Of a stretch of 64,000 bases of DNA, positions 52,371-61,095 are shown one piece after another; position 1 is the first letter of the stretch, and each line of letters begins with the position of its first letter. The DNA is from Clostridiales bacterium (lineage in GTDB: Bacteria > Bacillota > Clostridia > Lachnospirales > Lachnospiraceae). The notes under the pieces are model-generated. The model was given only the letters and a program-made list of their open reading frames with translations. It ran no database searches and was not told where the DNA came from. Where the stretch lies: positions 62,001-126,000 of the forward strand of contig JAGZJZ010000013.1 of the NCBI GenBank assembly GCA_018365455.1, read 5' to 3'. Position numbers and translations under genes: made by a program.

Positions 52371-53780
52371 ATGAAGGAAAAAATAAAAAATATTCTAGCA
52401 TTAATTTTACTGGTCCTCTTATTGCCTTATGTTATTACGGTTCTTATGTCGGGTAAAATAAGACAAACCTATTTGGACAGAGGAGATGATCATTCCTTTA
52501 TTTCGGTAGAAGTAGACGGAAAAGTACGTGAAGTTAATTTTGAAGACTATGTAATGGGCGTTACAGCCTTGCAGATTCCATCCGCATATCAGACAGAGGC
52601 AATCAAAGCTCAGATGGTGGTTGCGAGAACAAATTTGTGTAAAATGCTGGAGGATCACCCAACGGAGCTTTTGAAAGACAAGTACTTAACCGTGGATCAA
52701 ATGGAGGAACTGGGAATACGTGATAAATTCAGCAGGGCATCCAGGGAAACAAGCGGACAGGTTCTTACCTATGACGGGAATCTGATTTTGGCATCCTATC
52801 ATGCCATCAGTGCCGGAAGGACAAGAGATGGAAATGATGTTCTGGGAAGCCAGAATTATCCTTATCTGGCATCGGTACAGAGCGCACAGGATGTAGAGGC
52901 AGAACGTTATCTCCATGCAGAAGTGTACGATCCGGATGAAATATTGCGGATATGCAGAGAGCAGTATCCGGATATGAAAGCATATTACCCGGAAGGAACT
53001 GAGGTATCCACTGATATTCCAGCAGACCAGACCGATACAGGAGCCAAAGAAAGCAGAATAGAGGAAGAAGATTACCAGCAGGAAACGGCACTCAATGTAA
53101 AAGCAGATGGAAGAGAGAACGTCACCACAACCTGGAATGCAGACCAGGGTGCGGATGCTTTATCCGGCGGTCTGTCAGGAGTAGAAACTGAAATATTAAC
53201 CGAGGCGGCAGAACCGAAAGCGCCAAAAGAACCCCAGGAAAAGTCGGAAAGTGTATCTGAAACTCCGAGGCAGACAGAAAGTGTATCTGAAACTACCAGG
53301 CAGACAGAAAGTGCAGCTGAGACGCAGGCACAGACAGAGGGTCCAGCGGAAACCCAGGCACAGACAGAGGGTCCAGCTGAGACCCAGGGACAGTCGGAGT
53401 CATCCGGAAACGAACAGCAGGGAACTGATGAATTAAATAAAAATAATCTCTGGGACAATATGGAGATTGAAAGCAACGATGATGCAGGATATATAACAAA
53501 AATCCGTATTGGTGACACCGAAATTCCGGGTGAAGAATTCCGCAAATTCCTGAATTTAAATTCCAGCTGCTTTACGATGGAGCAGGTAGAAAAAGGAATC
53601 CGTATCACAACAAAAGGGTTGGGACATGGTGTGGGAATGAGCCAATACGGTGCGGAGAGAATGGCTGAATCCGGAAAGCCGTATGATGAGATTTTGCAAT
53701 ATTATTTTAAAGATGTAACGATCGAGATAAATGAAAAACAAAACTCCACAGAGACAGAATCCAATGCCGTAAATTCTTAA
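52371..53780 (+). CDS. spoIID: SpoIID-like sporulation protein with altered active site
   Basis: 469 residues. An N-terminal helix (LALILLVLLLPYVITVLM) anchors it. The SpoIID/LytB domain is recognisable: VNFEDYVMGVTALQIPSAYQ, EAIKAQMVVARTNL, YHAISAGRTRD and, at the end, GHGVGMSQYGAERMAESGKPYDEILQYYF. The family normally has EMP at the lytic-transglycosylase site (GVxAxEMP); here the codon is CAG, reading LQIP, so the catalytic Glu is replaced by Gln. A ~170-residue insertion rich in Thr, Glu and Gln (repeats of AETQAQTEGP type) splits the domain. In sporulating Firmicutes SpoIID cuts peptidoglycan during forespore engulfment. The adjacent spoIIQ-like gene supports the identity. Catalysis by this copy is doubtful. 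Confidence 0.85.
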   Translation: MKEKIKNILALILLVLLLPYVITVLMSGKIRQTYLDRGDDHSFISVEVDGKVREVNFEDYVMGVTALQIPSAYQTEAIKAQMVVARTNLCKMLEDHPTELLKDKYLTVDQMEELGIRDKFSRASRETSGQVLTYDGNLILASYHAISAGRTRDGNDVLGSQNYPYLASVQSAQDVEAERYLHAEVYDPDEILRICREQYPDMKAYYPEGTEVSTDIPADQTDTGAKESRIEEEDYQQETALNVKADGRENVTTTWNADQGADALSGGLSGVETEILTEAAEPKAPKEPQEKSESVSETPRQTESVSETTRQTESAAETQAQTEGPAETQAQTEGPAETQGQSESSGNEQQGTDELNKNNLWDNMEIESNDDAGYITKIRIGDTEIPGEEFRKFLNLNSSCFTMEQVEKGIRITTKGLGHGVGMSQYGAERMAESGKPYDEILQYYFKDVTIEINEKQNSTETESNAVNS

Positions 53781-53798
53781 ATCGATTTTTCAAACATT

Positions 53799-53827
53799 GT
53801 ATATTCTTTCATAAACTGGCAATGCTA
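53799..53827 (+). promoter_or_regulatory. Candidate sigma-F promoter of spoIIQ
   Basis: GTATA (53799-53803) matches the sigma-F -35 GYWTA. GGCAATGCTA (53818-53827) matches the -10 GGNRANAMTW at 9 of 10 positions. The spacer is 14 bp, one shorter than usual. Confidence 0.5.
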
Positions 53828-53866
53828 TTGTTGAACATAATTGATCAATAGTACGAGGTGAAGAAT

Positions 53867-54730
53867 ATGCAGAAAAAAGATGTTGTAAAGTTTTTTAAGA
53901 AAAAAGGAACCATTGTGGCATTGAGTCTGTGCCTGGTGGGAGGAGTAGCAGCAGCTTCCTATTATACAATGGAACTGTCTCAAAATGCAAAAGAAGAAGA
54001 ACAGAATCTGGTAGATTTGAATGAAGAACCAAAAGATCCCGAACCATCGGATCCGATTACAACAGATAAATCAACACAGTCAGAAGGCAGTACAAAAGAA
54101 AACGGTAATAAAAATGCTACTTCCGGCGATTCTAAAAATCAGACGGAATCAGATGCTTCCAAACCTACATTAGCAAATGATATGGATGTAGATCCCGCAT
54201 ATCTGGCAGAAAACGAAGCAAAAACAAGTGCTGATGCAAATACAGCAAAAGAGTCGGAAGACAGCGTAGATGCAAACTCAACAAACATTCAGGCTAAAAT
54301 AGAACCTACCGTTGATTTCGGAGATAACAGCACATTGACCTGGCCGGTAGCAGGTACCGTATTAATTGACTACAGTATGGATTCTACCGTATATTTCAAG
54401 ACATTAAATGTTTACAAATATAACCCGGCACTGATTATCGGCAGTGAAGTAAACGGACAAGTTCTGGCAGCCGCAAAGGGTATTGTTAAGTCCATCGATG
54501 TAAATGAAGAAACAGGTACAACCATTACCATGAACATCGGAAATAACTATGAATTAGTTTACGGACAGTTAAAAGAAGTTCCGGTAGCAGTAGGTGATGT
54601 AGTGGAAACAGGTTCCATTATAGGTTATGTAAGTGAACCTACAAAATATTACTGTGAAGAAGGAAGCAATCTCTTCTTTGAGATGAAAAAAGACGGAACA
54701 CCGGTAGATCCTTTCCTGTATCTGGAATAG
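53867..54730 (+). CDS. spoIIQ: SpoIIQ-like membrane protein with degenerate LytM/M23 domain
   Basis: 287 residues from the ATG at 53867 after ACGAGGTGA. One N-terminal helix (IVALSLCLVGGVAAASYYT) is followed by a ~120-residue polar linker and a C-terminal peptidase_M23 fold (~160-287). The fold is recognisable (VNGQVLAAAKGIVKSI, VGDVVETGSIIGYV, FFEMKKDGTPVDPFLYL). All expected zinc ligands are absent: the HxxxD segment reads NPALII, YAHL reads YGQL, and HLHFE reads NLFFE. It should therefore be a structural partner, as in Bacillus SpoIIQ, which binds SpoIIIAH across the septum. Adjacency to spoIID is the usual clostridial order. Confidence 0.85.
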   Translation: MQKKDVVKFFKKKGTIVALSLCLVGGVAAASYYTMELSQNAKEEEQNLVDLNEEPKDPEPSDPITTDKSTQSEGSTKENGNKNATSGDSKNQTESDASKPTLANDMDVDPAYLAENEAKTSADANTAKESEDSVDANSTNIQAKIEPTVDFGDNSTLTWPVAGTVLIDYSMDSTVYFKTLNVYKYNPALIIGSEVNGQVLAAAKGIVKSIDVNEETGTTITMNIGNNYELVYGQLKEVPVAVGDVVETGSIIGYVSEPTKYYCEEGSNLFFEMKKDGTPVDPFLYLE

Positions 54731-54874
54731 TCAGGCAGGCGATTACGAACGAAAAACAAACAGTGGGCAAAAGATAGATGACAGAGGTCTTGAATTTTCA
54801 ATTTTTCCGATTAAGCGGTAAAATGCCGTGAAAAGAATCGGGAGGGAAAGAAAATTTAAGGCCTTTTAAAATCC
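54731..54874. other. Intergenic region after spoIIQ
   Basis: No gene seen. A CCGATT...AATCGG inverted repeat (about 54809-54841) could terminate spoIIQ, but no T-run follows. Confidence 0.4.
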
Positions 54875-55098
54875 TTGCACATTTTTAAGAGAAGAGAGTA
54901 TACTATATTAGTACAGCGGATAAGAACTCCACTGTACCGAATAAAGTTACACCTGCGGATACGCAATCGAATTCTTCTTACTTGGCGTTACAATTTCCAA
55001 ATGCAAACTGTCGTATTTGATATGGGTGAAGTACTTTTTCGTCGATTGCTTTTTATAATAAGCGCATGTATGAGGTTCTTGTATGTGCGCTTTACATA
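54875..55098 (+). ncRNA. Candidate structured RNA (~190 nt; 6S-like architecture possible)
   Basis: A good promoter, TTGCAC (54875-54880) and TATACT (54899-54904, 18-bp spacer), fires into a stretch without an ORF. Start would be near 54911. Possible folding: AAGAAC (54922-54927) with GTTCTT near the 3' end, and a central stem built from CACCT...ATACG (54952-54964) and CGTAT...GGGTG (55013-55027). The 3' hairpin is AAGCGCA / TGTGCGCTT (55060-55092). A closing stem, wide bubble and terminal stem resemble 6S RNA; this is a guess from shape only. It may simply be the leader of the GIY-YIG gene. Confidence 0.35.
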
Positions 55099-55120
55099 GA
55101 CATTAAAGGATGAAGATAAA

Positions 55121-55387
55121 ATGAATTATACGTATATATTAAAGTGCAGCGATGGCACCTACTATACCGGTTGGACAAACAATCTGGAAAAAAGGATAGA
55201 TGACCATAACAGCGGAAAAGGTGCTAAGTACACGAAGGGAAGGCGGCCGGTAGTGTTGGTCTATTGTGAGACATTTGCTACCAGGCAGGAAGCTATGAGA
55301 AGAGAATATGAGATAAAAAAGCTTCCGAAAAAAGACAAGCTAAAGCTTATGAATGGATGTTCTGATGGTGGACAGGAGAAAACATAA
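55121..55387 (+). CDS. GIY-YIG nuclease-family protein
   Basis: 88 residues. The short GIY-YIG domain has MNYTYILKCSDGTYYTGWTN, R in NNLEKRIDDHNSGKGAKYTKG, RRPVVLVYCETFATRQEAMRREYEIKK with the conserved Glu, and ends KLKLM. It matches the small YhbQ/YazA group of unknown role in DNA metabolism. GGATGAAG lies before the ATG. It lies downstream of the possible RNA gene and ends in a strong terminator. Confidence 0.93.
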   Translation: MNYTYILKCSDGTYYTGWTNNLEKRIDDHNSGKGAKYTKGRRPVVLVYCETFATRQEAMRREYEIKKLPKKDKLKLMNGCSDGGQEKT

Positions 55388-55398
55388 TTCATTACATA

Positions 55399-55446
55399 AA
55401 ACGGCTGTCCCCGTAATACTCAATAGAGTTCCGGGGACAGCCGTTT
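55399..55446. terminator. Bidirectional terminator after the GIY-YIG gene
   Basis: AAACGGCTGTCCCCG (55399-55413) / CGGGGACAGCCGTTT (55432-55446), a perfect 15-bp stem with an 18-nt loop. It lies between convergent genes. Confidence 0.88.
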
Positions 55447-55457
55447 AGCATTGCAGA

Positions 55458-55481
55458 AATGAATTTTCAAACAGGCTCTAG
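55458..55481 (+). repeat. Dispersed 24-nt intergenic repeat, copy 2
   Basis: Differs from copy 1 (25817-25840) by one base (CAGGCTCTAG for CACGCTCTAG). It lies just after the terminator and before the stop codon of the next minus-strand gene. Confidence 0.6.
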
Positions 55482-55485
55482 TCTT

Positions 55486-56178
55486 TTAGATTGCCATTCC
55501 TGCTACATAAACGTACATAAGGATGAAATGACAGATGCTTCCGCCCATTACAAACAAATGAAAGATTTCATGTAATCCAAAGTTTTTATGCCTGGAATCA
55601 AAGATCGGAAGTTTAAGGGCATATATAATTCCTCCAACAGTATAAATGATACCGCCGGCAAGAAGCCAGCCAAATGCGGCTGTCGGAAGAGCTTTTGTAA
55701 TCTGGGTAAATGCAAGCACACATACCCATCCCATTCCGATATAGATTATGGAAGAAAACCATTTTGGACAGGTAATCCAGCACATTTTAATAATTATGCC
55801 TACAATTGCAATACTCCACACAATAGTACATAAGAGATTGCCTGTGGGACCGTTTAAGACGATCATGCAGATTGGTGTATAAGTACCTGCGATCAGAATG
55901 AAGATCATGCAGTGATCCAGCTTTCGAAGGATGCGGTTGGTGCGTTCCGTCAGATCAAGGGAATGATAAGTGGCACTGGCCGCATAAAGCATAATCATAC
56001 TGATAATAAATATAGACAGGGATACGATATGTGTCCGGTCGGGCTGCATCACCGCCGTCTTAATTAGCAGTGGCATAGCAGCAAAAATTGCCATTACCAT
56101 ACCTATGAAATGGGTAATGGCGCTTCCGGGATCCTTTAACCGAAATTTTCTCTGGGTGATTGTTGCAGTTTGATTCAT
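55486..56178 (-). CDS. Hemolysin III / PAQR-family membrane protein
   Basis: 230 residues with seven hydrophobic segments. PAQR hallmarks: GSAITHFIGMVMAI, ASATYHSLDL (HS), KLDHCMIFILIAGTYTP and near the end FGLHEIFHLFVMGGSICHFILM with a conserved HExxH-like set of His. These His and Asp are proposed to form a metal site. Named for hemolysin III of Bacillus cereus; the family's real role in bacteria is uncertain, so no toxin claim is made. GGAGGTAAT precedes the ATG. A hyphenated palindrome lies in its upstream region. Confidence 0.9.
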   Translation of the reverse strand: MNQTATITQRKFRLKDPGSAITHFIGMVMAIFAAMPLLIKTAVMQPDRTHIVSLSIFIISMIMLYAASATYHSLDLTERTNRILRKLDHCMIFILIAGTYTPICMIVLNGPTGNLLCTIVWSIAIVGIIIKMCWITCPKWFSSIIYIGMGWVCVLAFTQITKALPTAAFGWLLAGGIIYTVGGIIYALKLPIFDSRHKNFGLHEIFHLFVMGGSICHFILMYVYVAGMAI

Positions 56179-56488
56179 AATATTACCTCCTCAAGATTCT
56201 ATGTTATCAATATAGTAATTACTGGAAATGATATTTCGACATGTAGTATTGAAAACTACATCATGTTATGAATATATTATACCCTGGAAAAGGAAAAAGC
56301 AACCCTGTTTTGGTAAATTTCTTAAAAAATTAAGGATTTTCTAATATATCAGTCAAAAATTTCTGATATGCTTCTAAAATCAAGTACTATTAAAGGAAAT
56401 AGATTGTTTTTTTATGGATTATCATTTATAATTTATCTTAAGCAAATCAGGTAAAATATTGTTTTTATTGATAAGGCAGGAGGATATC
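56179..56488. promoter_or_regulatory. Divergent control region of hemolysin-III-like gene and xpaC-like gene
   Basis: Palindrome ATGTAGT (56241-56247) / ACTACAT (56255-56261) with 7-bp centre. It lies just downstream of a minus-strand promoter, TATAAT at 56281-56276 and TTGCTT at 56302-56297. The spacer of 15 bp is short. The rest is AT-rich. The plus gene has AGGAGG at 56479. Confidence 0.5.
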
Positions 56489-57838
56489 ATGGGTAACCAG
56501 GACTGGTCGAATCTGGGCGACCAAATAAAGAATACAGTGCAGTCTGCGATCGATTCGCAGAATTTCAGACAATTGAATGATACAATCAGAAATTCAGTAA
56601 ACAGTGCAATAGATAATGTGAACCAGAGCCTGAATCAGGCAAATCAGAGGTTCAATCGCGGTAATATGGGGAACATCGGAAATTTTGGACATCCTTATTC
56701 CGAGCCGCAGAATCCTTGGGATTCCAGGAAAAACAGGAACAGGGACAGGCAGAAAAATAGTTTTCATGATGTTCCGGCAAAAGGAGTTAAAAATGAACTT
56801 ATTTCCCGAAACAGCGGGATGAAAGGTGCGGGCTATTCCCTGACTATCGTGGGCTATATTTTAGCCGGAAGCCTTGGTCTGGCAACCTTTATCATAGCTT
56901 TGGTAAGTATGATTTCGGGAGGGCTTGAAGGAGGAGCTGCTATCGCAATTGGGGTGATTTTTCCATTTTTACTTGCCAGTATTATCATGGCATGGCGGGG
57001 AAGTAAGATTCTTGGCAGGTTAAAGAGATTTAAACTCTATGTGCGGCAGCTTCGGGGACGTGAATACTGTTCGGTTAAAGAATTGGCGGATGCAGTCGGG
57101 AAGCCGGTTCATTACACCGTAAAAGACCTGAGGGAAATGATTCGTAAAAATATGTTCTGTCAGGGTCACATTGATGCCCAAGAGAGCTGTCTCATGATCA
57201 CAGACCAGGTCTATAATCAATACCTGGAAGCGCAGCATCAGATGGAAATCCGCCAGCGGGAAGAGCGGAGCAGAATTCAAAATGCGGAGACAGTCAAAAA
57301 AGAACAGAAGGCGAAAAGGGAAGATGGTTCAGTACCGGAAGACGTAAGAAAAGTGGTGGAAGAGGGTCAGAGCTATCTGGATAAGATTAAAAAGAGCAAC
57401 GATGCAATCCCTGGCGTAGAGGTATCTGAGAAAATTTCCAGGATGGAAGTGATTACCACTAAAATATTTGAGCGTGTGGAACAGCATCCGGAACACATCC
57501 CGGATCTCCGTAAGTTTATGGAGTATTATCTTCCTACCACCGTAAAGCTGCTGGATGCTTATGAAGAATTAGACAGGCAGCCGGTACAGGGTGAAAACAT
57601 TCTCACATCCAAACGGGAAATTGAAGATACACTGGATACGATTAATATGGCTTTTGAGAAGCTTTTAGACGGTTTCTTCCAGGATACATCCTGGGATATC
57701 TCTTCCGATATTTCTGTTCTTCAGACTATGTTTGCGCAGGAAGGTCTGACGGGGCAGGATTTTAAGAAGGCAAGGGAGAGCGCTGTTAAAAAGGAACTGG
57801 ATCCGGAAAATAATGATGAAATAAAATTAAAGTTCTAA
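56489..57838 (+). CDS. XpaC-like (5-bromo-4-chloroindolyl phosphate hydrolysis family) membrane protein
   Basis: 449 residues from the ATG at 56489 after CAGGAGG. The N-terminal ~95 residues are rich in Asn, Gln and Arg and low in complexity. Two helices lie at ~115-180 (GYSLTIVGYILAGSLGLATFIIALVSM, AIAIGVIFPFLLASIIMAW). The C-terminal half is a coiled-coil-rich XpaC domain with PEDVRKVVEEGQSYLDKIKK and LRKFMEYYLPTTVKLLDAYEEL. In between is a winged-helix-like YCSVKELADAVGKPVHYTVKDL. The pair with the downstream TelA-like gene is the common XpaC-TelA unit, associated with cell-envelope stress. Molecular function is unknown. Confidence 0.85.
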   Translation: MGNQDWSNLGDQIKNTVQSAIDSQNFRQLNDTIRNSVNSAIDNVNQSLNQANQRFNRGNMGNIGNFGHPYSEPQNPWDSRKNRNRDRQKNSFHDVPAKGVKNELISRNSGMKGAGYSLTIVGYILAGSLGLATFIIALVSMISGGLEGGAAIAIGVIFPFLLASIIMAWRGSKILGRLKRFKLYVRQLRGREYCSVKELADAVGKPVHYTVKDLREMIRKNMFCQGHIDAQESCLMITDQVYNQYLEAQHQMEIRQREERSRIQNAETVKKEQKAKREDGSVPEDVRKVVEEGQSYLDKIKKSNDAIPGVEVSEKISRMEVITTKIFERVEQHPEHIPDLRKFMEYYLPTTVKLLDAYEELDRQPVQGENILTSKREIEDTLDTINMAFEKLLDGFFQDTSWDISSDISVLQTMFAQEGLTGQDFKKARESAVKKELDPENNDEIKLKF

Positions 57839-57938
57839 ATATAAGTGAGCATCCACGGACACCGGAAGGATCTGATTACTTCCGGTTGTGCCAAAAGCTT
57901 GCAGGAATGCTAAATTTTACAGAAAAGAGGATTAAGAC

Positions 57939-59111
57939 ATGAGTGATGAATTCAAAGACTTTGCATCGGCACCGGCACCAACTTTAACGCTGGATCCGTT
58001 CCAGTCAGAAAAGAGTGATAATCAGCTTCAGGCTGCACAGACAGTAAAAGCAGTAGTAGAAGAACCAAAAAAGCCGGAATTTGATGAAAGTATGCTTTCG
58101 CCAGAAGAAAGAAATATGGTTAACAGCTTTGCAGAACAGATCAACTTGACAGATTCTAATGCTATATTGCAGTATGGTGCAGGAGCCCAGAAGAAAATGG
58201 CGGATTTTTCTGAAGCGGCGCTGGACAATGTCCGGACAAAAGATCTTGGGGAAGTAGGAGAAATGCTTTCCGGTGTTGTGACAGAATTAAAAAGTTTTGA
58301 AGTAGAAGAACAGGAAAAAGGTTTTCTGGGTTTCTTCAAGAAGAGCAGCAATAAGATCACGGCAATGAAAGCGAAATATGATAAGGCAGAAGTAAATATC
58401 AACCGTATCTGTGAAGCTCTGGAAAGCCATCAGGTACAGATGCTAAAAGATATAGCAGTACTTGATAAGATGTATGGTCTTAACCAGTCTTATTTTAAAG
58501 AATTGTCCATGTATATTCTGGCGGGCAAGAAAAAGCTGGCTAAAATCCGTGCAGAGGAGCTTCCGGCTTTAGTACAAAAAGCAACCAATTCCGGACTGCC
58601 GGAAGATGCACAGGCAGCAAAAGATCTGGATTCCCTTTGCAACCGTTTCGAAAAGAAGCTTCATGATCTGGAGCTAACAAGGATGATTTCACTTCAGACG
58701 GCACCTCAGATCCGCCTGGTACAGGGAAATGATACTCTGATGGTTGAAAAAATACAGTCCACTATTGTGAATACCATACCACTGTGGAAAAGTCAGATGG
58801 TATTGGCTCTGGGTGTTGCTCATTCTGCAGATGCGGCAAAGGCACAGAGAGAAGTTACGGATATGACAAATGAATTGCTGAAGAAAAATGCACAGACACT
58901 GAAGATGGCGACTGTGGAAACAGCGAAAGAGTCCGAACGGGGAATTGTAGACATTGAGACTTTAAAGACTACCAATGAGTCACTGATTTCTACGTTGGAT
59001 GAAGTTATGCGTATCCAGACAGAAGGACACCAGAAGCGTATGGAAGCAGAGTCTGAAATGCAGAGATTAGAAGGCGAACTGAAGAGCAAACTCCTGCAGC
59101 TTCAGGGATAA
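57939..59111 (+). CDS. TelA-like toxic anion resistance protein
   Basis: 390 residues, soluble and mostly helical. The TelA pattern includes MVNSFAEQINLTDSNAILQYGAGAQKKMADFS, then KGFLGFFKKS and ALGVAHSADAAKAQREVTDMTNELLKKNA. Members were named for tellurite resistance; related proteins are linked to nisin and cell-wall agent tolerance. Expected to act with the XpaC-like membrane protein encoded 100 bp upstream. No metal site or enzyme motif is evident. Confidence 0.92.
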   Translation: MSDEFKDFASAPAPTLTLDPFQSEKSDNQLQAAQTVKAVVEEPKKPEFDESMLSPEERNMVNSFAEQINLTDSNAILQYGAGAQKKMADFSEAALDNVRTKDLGEVGEMLSGVVTELKSFEVEEQEKGFLGFFKKSSNKITAMKAKYDKAEVNINRICEALESHQVQMLKDIAVLDKMYGLNQSYFKELSMYILAGKKKLAKIRAEELPALVQKATNSGLPEDAQAAKDLDSLCNRFEKKLHDLELTRMISLQTAPQIRLVQGNDTLMVEKIQSTIVNTIPLWKSQMVLALGVAHSADAAKAQREVTDMTNELLKKNAQTLKMATVETAKESERGIVDIETLKTTNESLISTLDEVMRIQTEGHQKRMEAESEMQRLEGELKSKLLQLQG

Positions 59112-59201
59112 TATGTGAAATAAAACAGCCGATATACATTGCAGCTGGAAATATTTCAGGATATCCTGGCAGATACCCAGGGATAAATTATAGTTCCGCC
59201 C

Positions 59202-59321
59202 TTGACAAGGGAACCGAAACTATGGTACGATAAGTTTCGTAATATCGTGTCAGTATAGCAACAATGTAAAATATTGAGGTTAAGGCCCTGTACATAAGAG
59301 TCATGTTACAGGGCTTTCTTT
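59202..59321 (+). promoter_or_regulatory. Promoter and leader hairpin of the DEAD-box gene
   Basis: TTGACA (59202-59207) and TACGAT (59226-59231), 18-bp spacer. The leader contains GCCCTGTA (59285-59292) / TACAGGGC (59307-59314) followed by TTTCTTT, a terminator-like hairpin about 95 nt before the ATG. It may attenuate or tune helicase expression. Confidence 0.6.
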
Positions 59322-59411
59322 ATGCGATTTCATGGCGCGAAGCGACGTGTGGGAAGTGCAGATATAAAGGCAGCCTGGGAAAACAGGCAAATAGAAAGGA
59401 AACACGAATAC

Positions 59412-61001
59412 ATGGAAACAGTTAGATTTGATGAACTTGGTCTTAGTGACCAGATACTAAAGGCAGTAACAGAAATGGGATTTGAAGCAGCGAGTCCGAT
59501 CCAGGCAAAAGCGATTCCGGTACTTATGGATGGAAAAGATGCGATTGGCCAGGCACAGACAGGAACTGGTAAGACAGCAGCATTTGGAATTCCACTTCTG
59601 GAAAAGATTGATCCAAAGAATAAGAAGCTTCAGGGGATCATCCTATGTCCTACCAGAGAATTGGCAATTCAGGTGGCGGAAGAAATTCGTAAATTGTCAA
59701 AATTCATGCACGGGATAAAAGTACTTCCTGTTTACGGTGGACAGGATATCGTGAAACAGATACGTTCTCTGAAAAGCGGCGTACAGCTGATTATTGGAAC
59801 ACCAGGTCGTGTAATGGACCATATGAGAAGAAAAACGATTAAATTTGACCAGGTGCATACAATTGTACTGGATGAAGCAGATGAAATGTTAAATATGGGA
59901 TTCAGGGAAGATATTGAAACCGTATTAAAAGAGATACCGGAAGAAAGACAGACCGTACTTTTCTCTGCAACAATGCCAAAACCAATTATGGATATCACCA
60001 ACCAATATCAGAAAAAAGATGCGGAACTGATAAAGGTAGTAAAAAAAGAACTTACCGTTAAAAATATAGATCAGTATTATTATGAAGTAAAGCAGAAAAA
60101 CAAAGAAGAAGTATTATCCAGACTTTTGGATATGTATAATCCAAAGCGTTCCCTTGTATTCTGTAATACGAAGAGAAAAGTAGATGAGCTGACAACGGCA
60201 CTCCAGGGCAGAGGTTATTTTGCAGAAGGGCTTCACGGAGATCTGAAGCAGACACAGCGTGACCGTGTTATGAATGGTTTCCGTAATGGAAAAACAGAGA
60301 TTTTGATTGCAACAGATGTTGCAGCCAGAGGAATCGATGTAGATGACGTAGAGGCAGTATTTAATTATGATATTCCGCAGGACGATGAATTTTATGTACA
60401 TCGTATTGGTAGAACGGGTCGTGCAGGAAGAGTCGGAAAAGCTTTCTCATTTGTTGTGGGAAAAGAAGTATATAAGCTGAAAGATATTCAGAGATACTGT
60501 AAGACAAAGATCTATGCACAGCCAATTCCGTCATTAGATGATGTAACTGCAATCAAGGTAGAGAAGATCCTGGAAAATGTCAACCAGATTATAAACAATG
60601 AAGACCTGAGAGATGTGATTGATATGCTGGAGAATCACCTGAACGAAGAAGATTACACAGCTATGGATATTGCTGCTGCATTCCTGAAGCTTTCCATGGG
60701 AAATGATGAAGCAATGGAAGAAGAAAAAGGTATGGACTTTGGCAATACAGGTGCAGAAGAAGGTATGGTACGTTTATTTATCAATATCGGTAAAAAGCAA
60801 GGTGTACGTCCTGGAGACATCCTGGGAGCAATTGCAGGAGAATCCGGTATGCCGGGTAAACTAGTAGGAAGTATAGACATGTACGACAAATATACTTTCG
60901 TAGAAGTTCCCACAGACCGTGCGAAAGAAGTATTGATTGCAATGGATCATGCAAAAATAAAAGGAAAAATGGTAAATGTGGAACCTGCAAACCAGAAGTA
61001 A
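59412..61001 (+). CDS. DEAD-box RNA helicase (DeaD/CshA type) with DbpA-like RNA-binding domain
   Basis: 529 residues from METVRFDELGLSD. Q-motif PIQAKAIP; motif I AQTGTGKTA; Ia PTRELAIQ; II VLDEADEML; III FSATMP; V ATDVAARGIDV; VI HRIGRTGRAG. All are intact. The C-terminal ~80 residues match the DbpA RNA-binding domain (GMVRLFINIGKKQGVRPGDILGAI). It remodels rRNA or mRNA and often serves ribosome assembly or cold adaptation. The start follows AAAGGAA at a slightly long distance. A long leader with a terminator-like hairpin precedes it, consistent with regulated expression. Confidence 0.93.
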   Translation: METVRFDELGLSDQILKAVTEMGFEAASPIQAKAIPVLMDGKDAIGQAQTGTGKTAAFGIPLLEKIDPKNKKLQGIILCPTRELAIQVAEEIRKLSKFMHGIKVLPVYGGQDIVKQIRSLKSGVQLIIGTPGRVMDHMRRKTIKFDQVHTIVLDEADEMLNMGFREDIETVLKEIPEERQTVLFSATMPKPIMDITNQYQKKDAELIKVVKKELTVKNIDQYYYEVKQKNKEEVLSRLLDMYNPKRSLVFCNTKRKVDELTTALQGRGYFAEGLHGDLKQTQRDRVMNGFRNGKTEILIATDVAARGIDVDDVEAVFNYDIPQDDEFYVHRIGRTGRAGRVGKAFSFVVGKEVYKLKDIQRYCKTKIYAQPIPSLDDVTAIKVEKILENVNQIINNEDLRDVIDMLENHLNEEDYTAMDIAAAFLKLSMGNDEAMEEEKGMDFGNTGAEEGMVRLFINIGKKQGVRPGDILGAIAGESGMPGKLVGSIDMYDKYTFVEVPTDRAKEVLIAMDHAKIKGKMVNVEPANQK

Positions 61002-61095
61002 ACTGGCATGGATAAAAAACATGAAACTGGCTGTTTTAACATAACCAGTATAGTGCTATGATATTCCCAAATTCAAAAAGAGGAGAGGAAATATC

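Noticed and set aside
55486..56178. Interpretation as a true hemolysin toxin
   Set aside because: The family is widespread PAQR-type membrane protein; toxicity is not supported by sequence.
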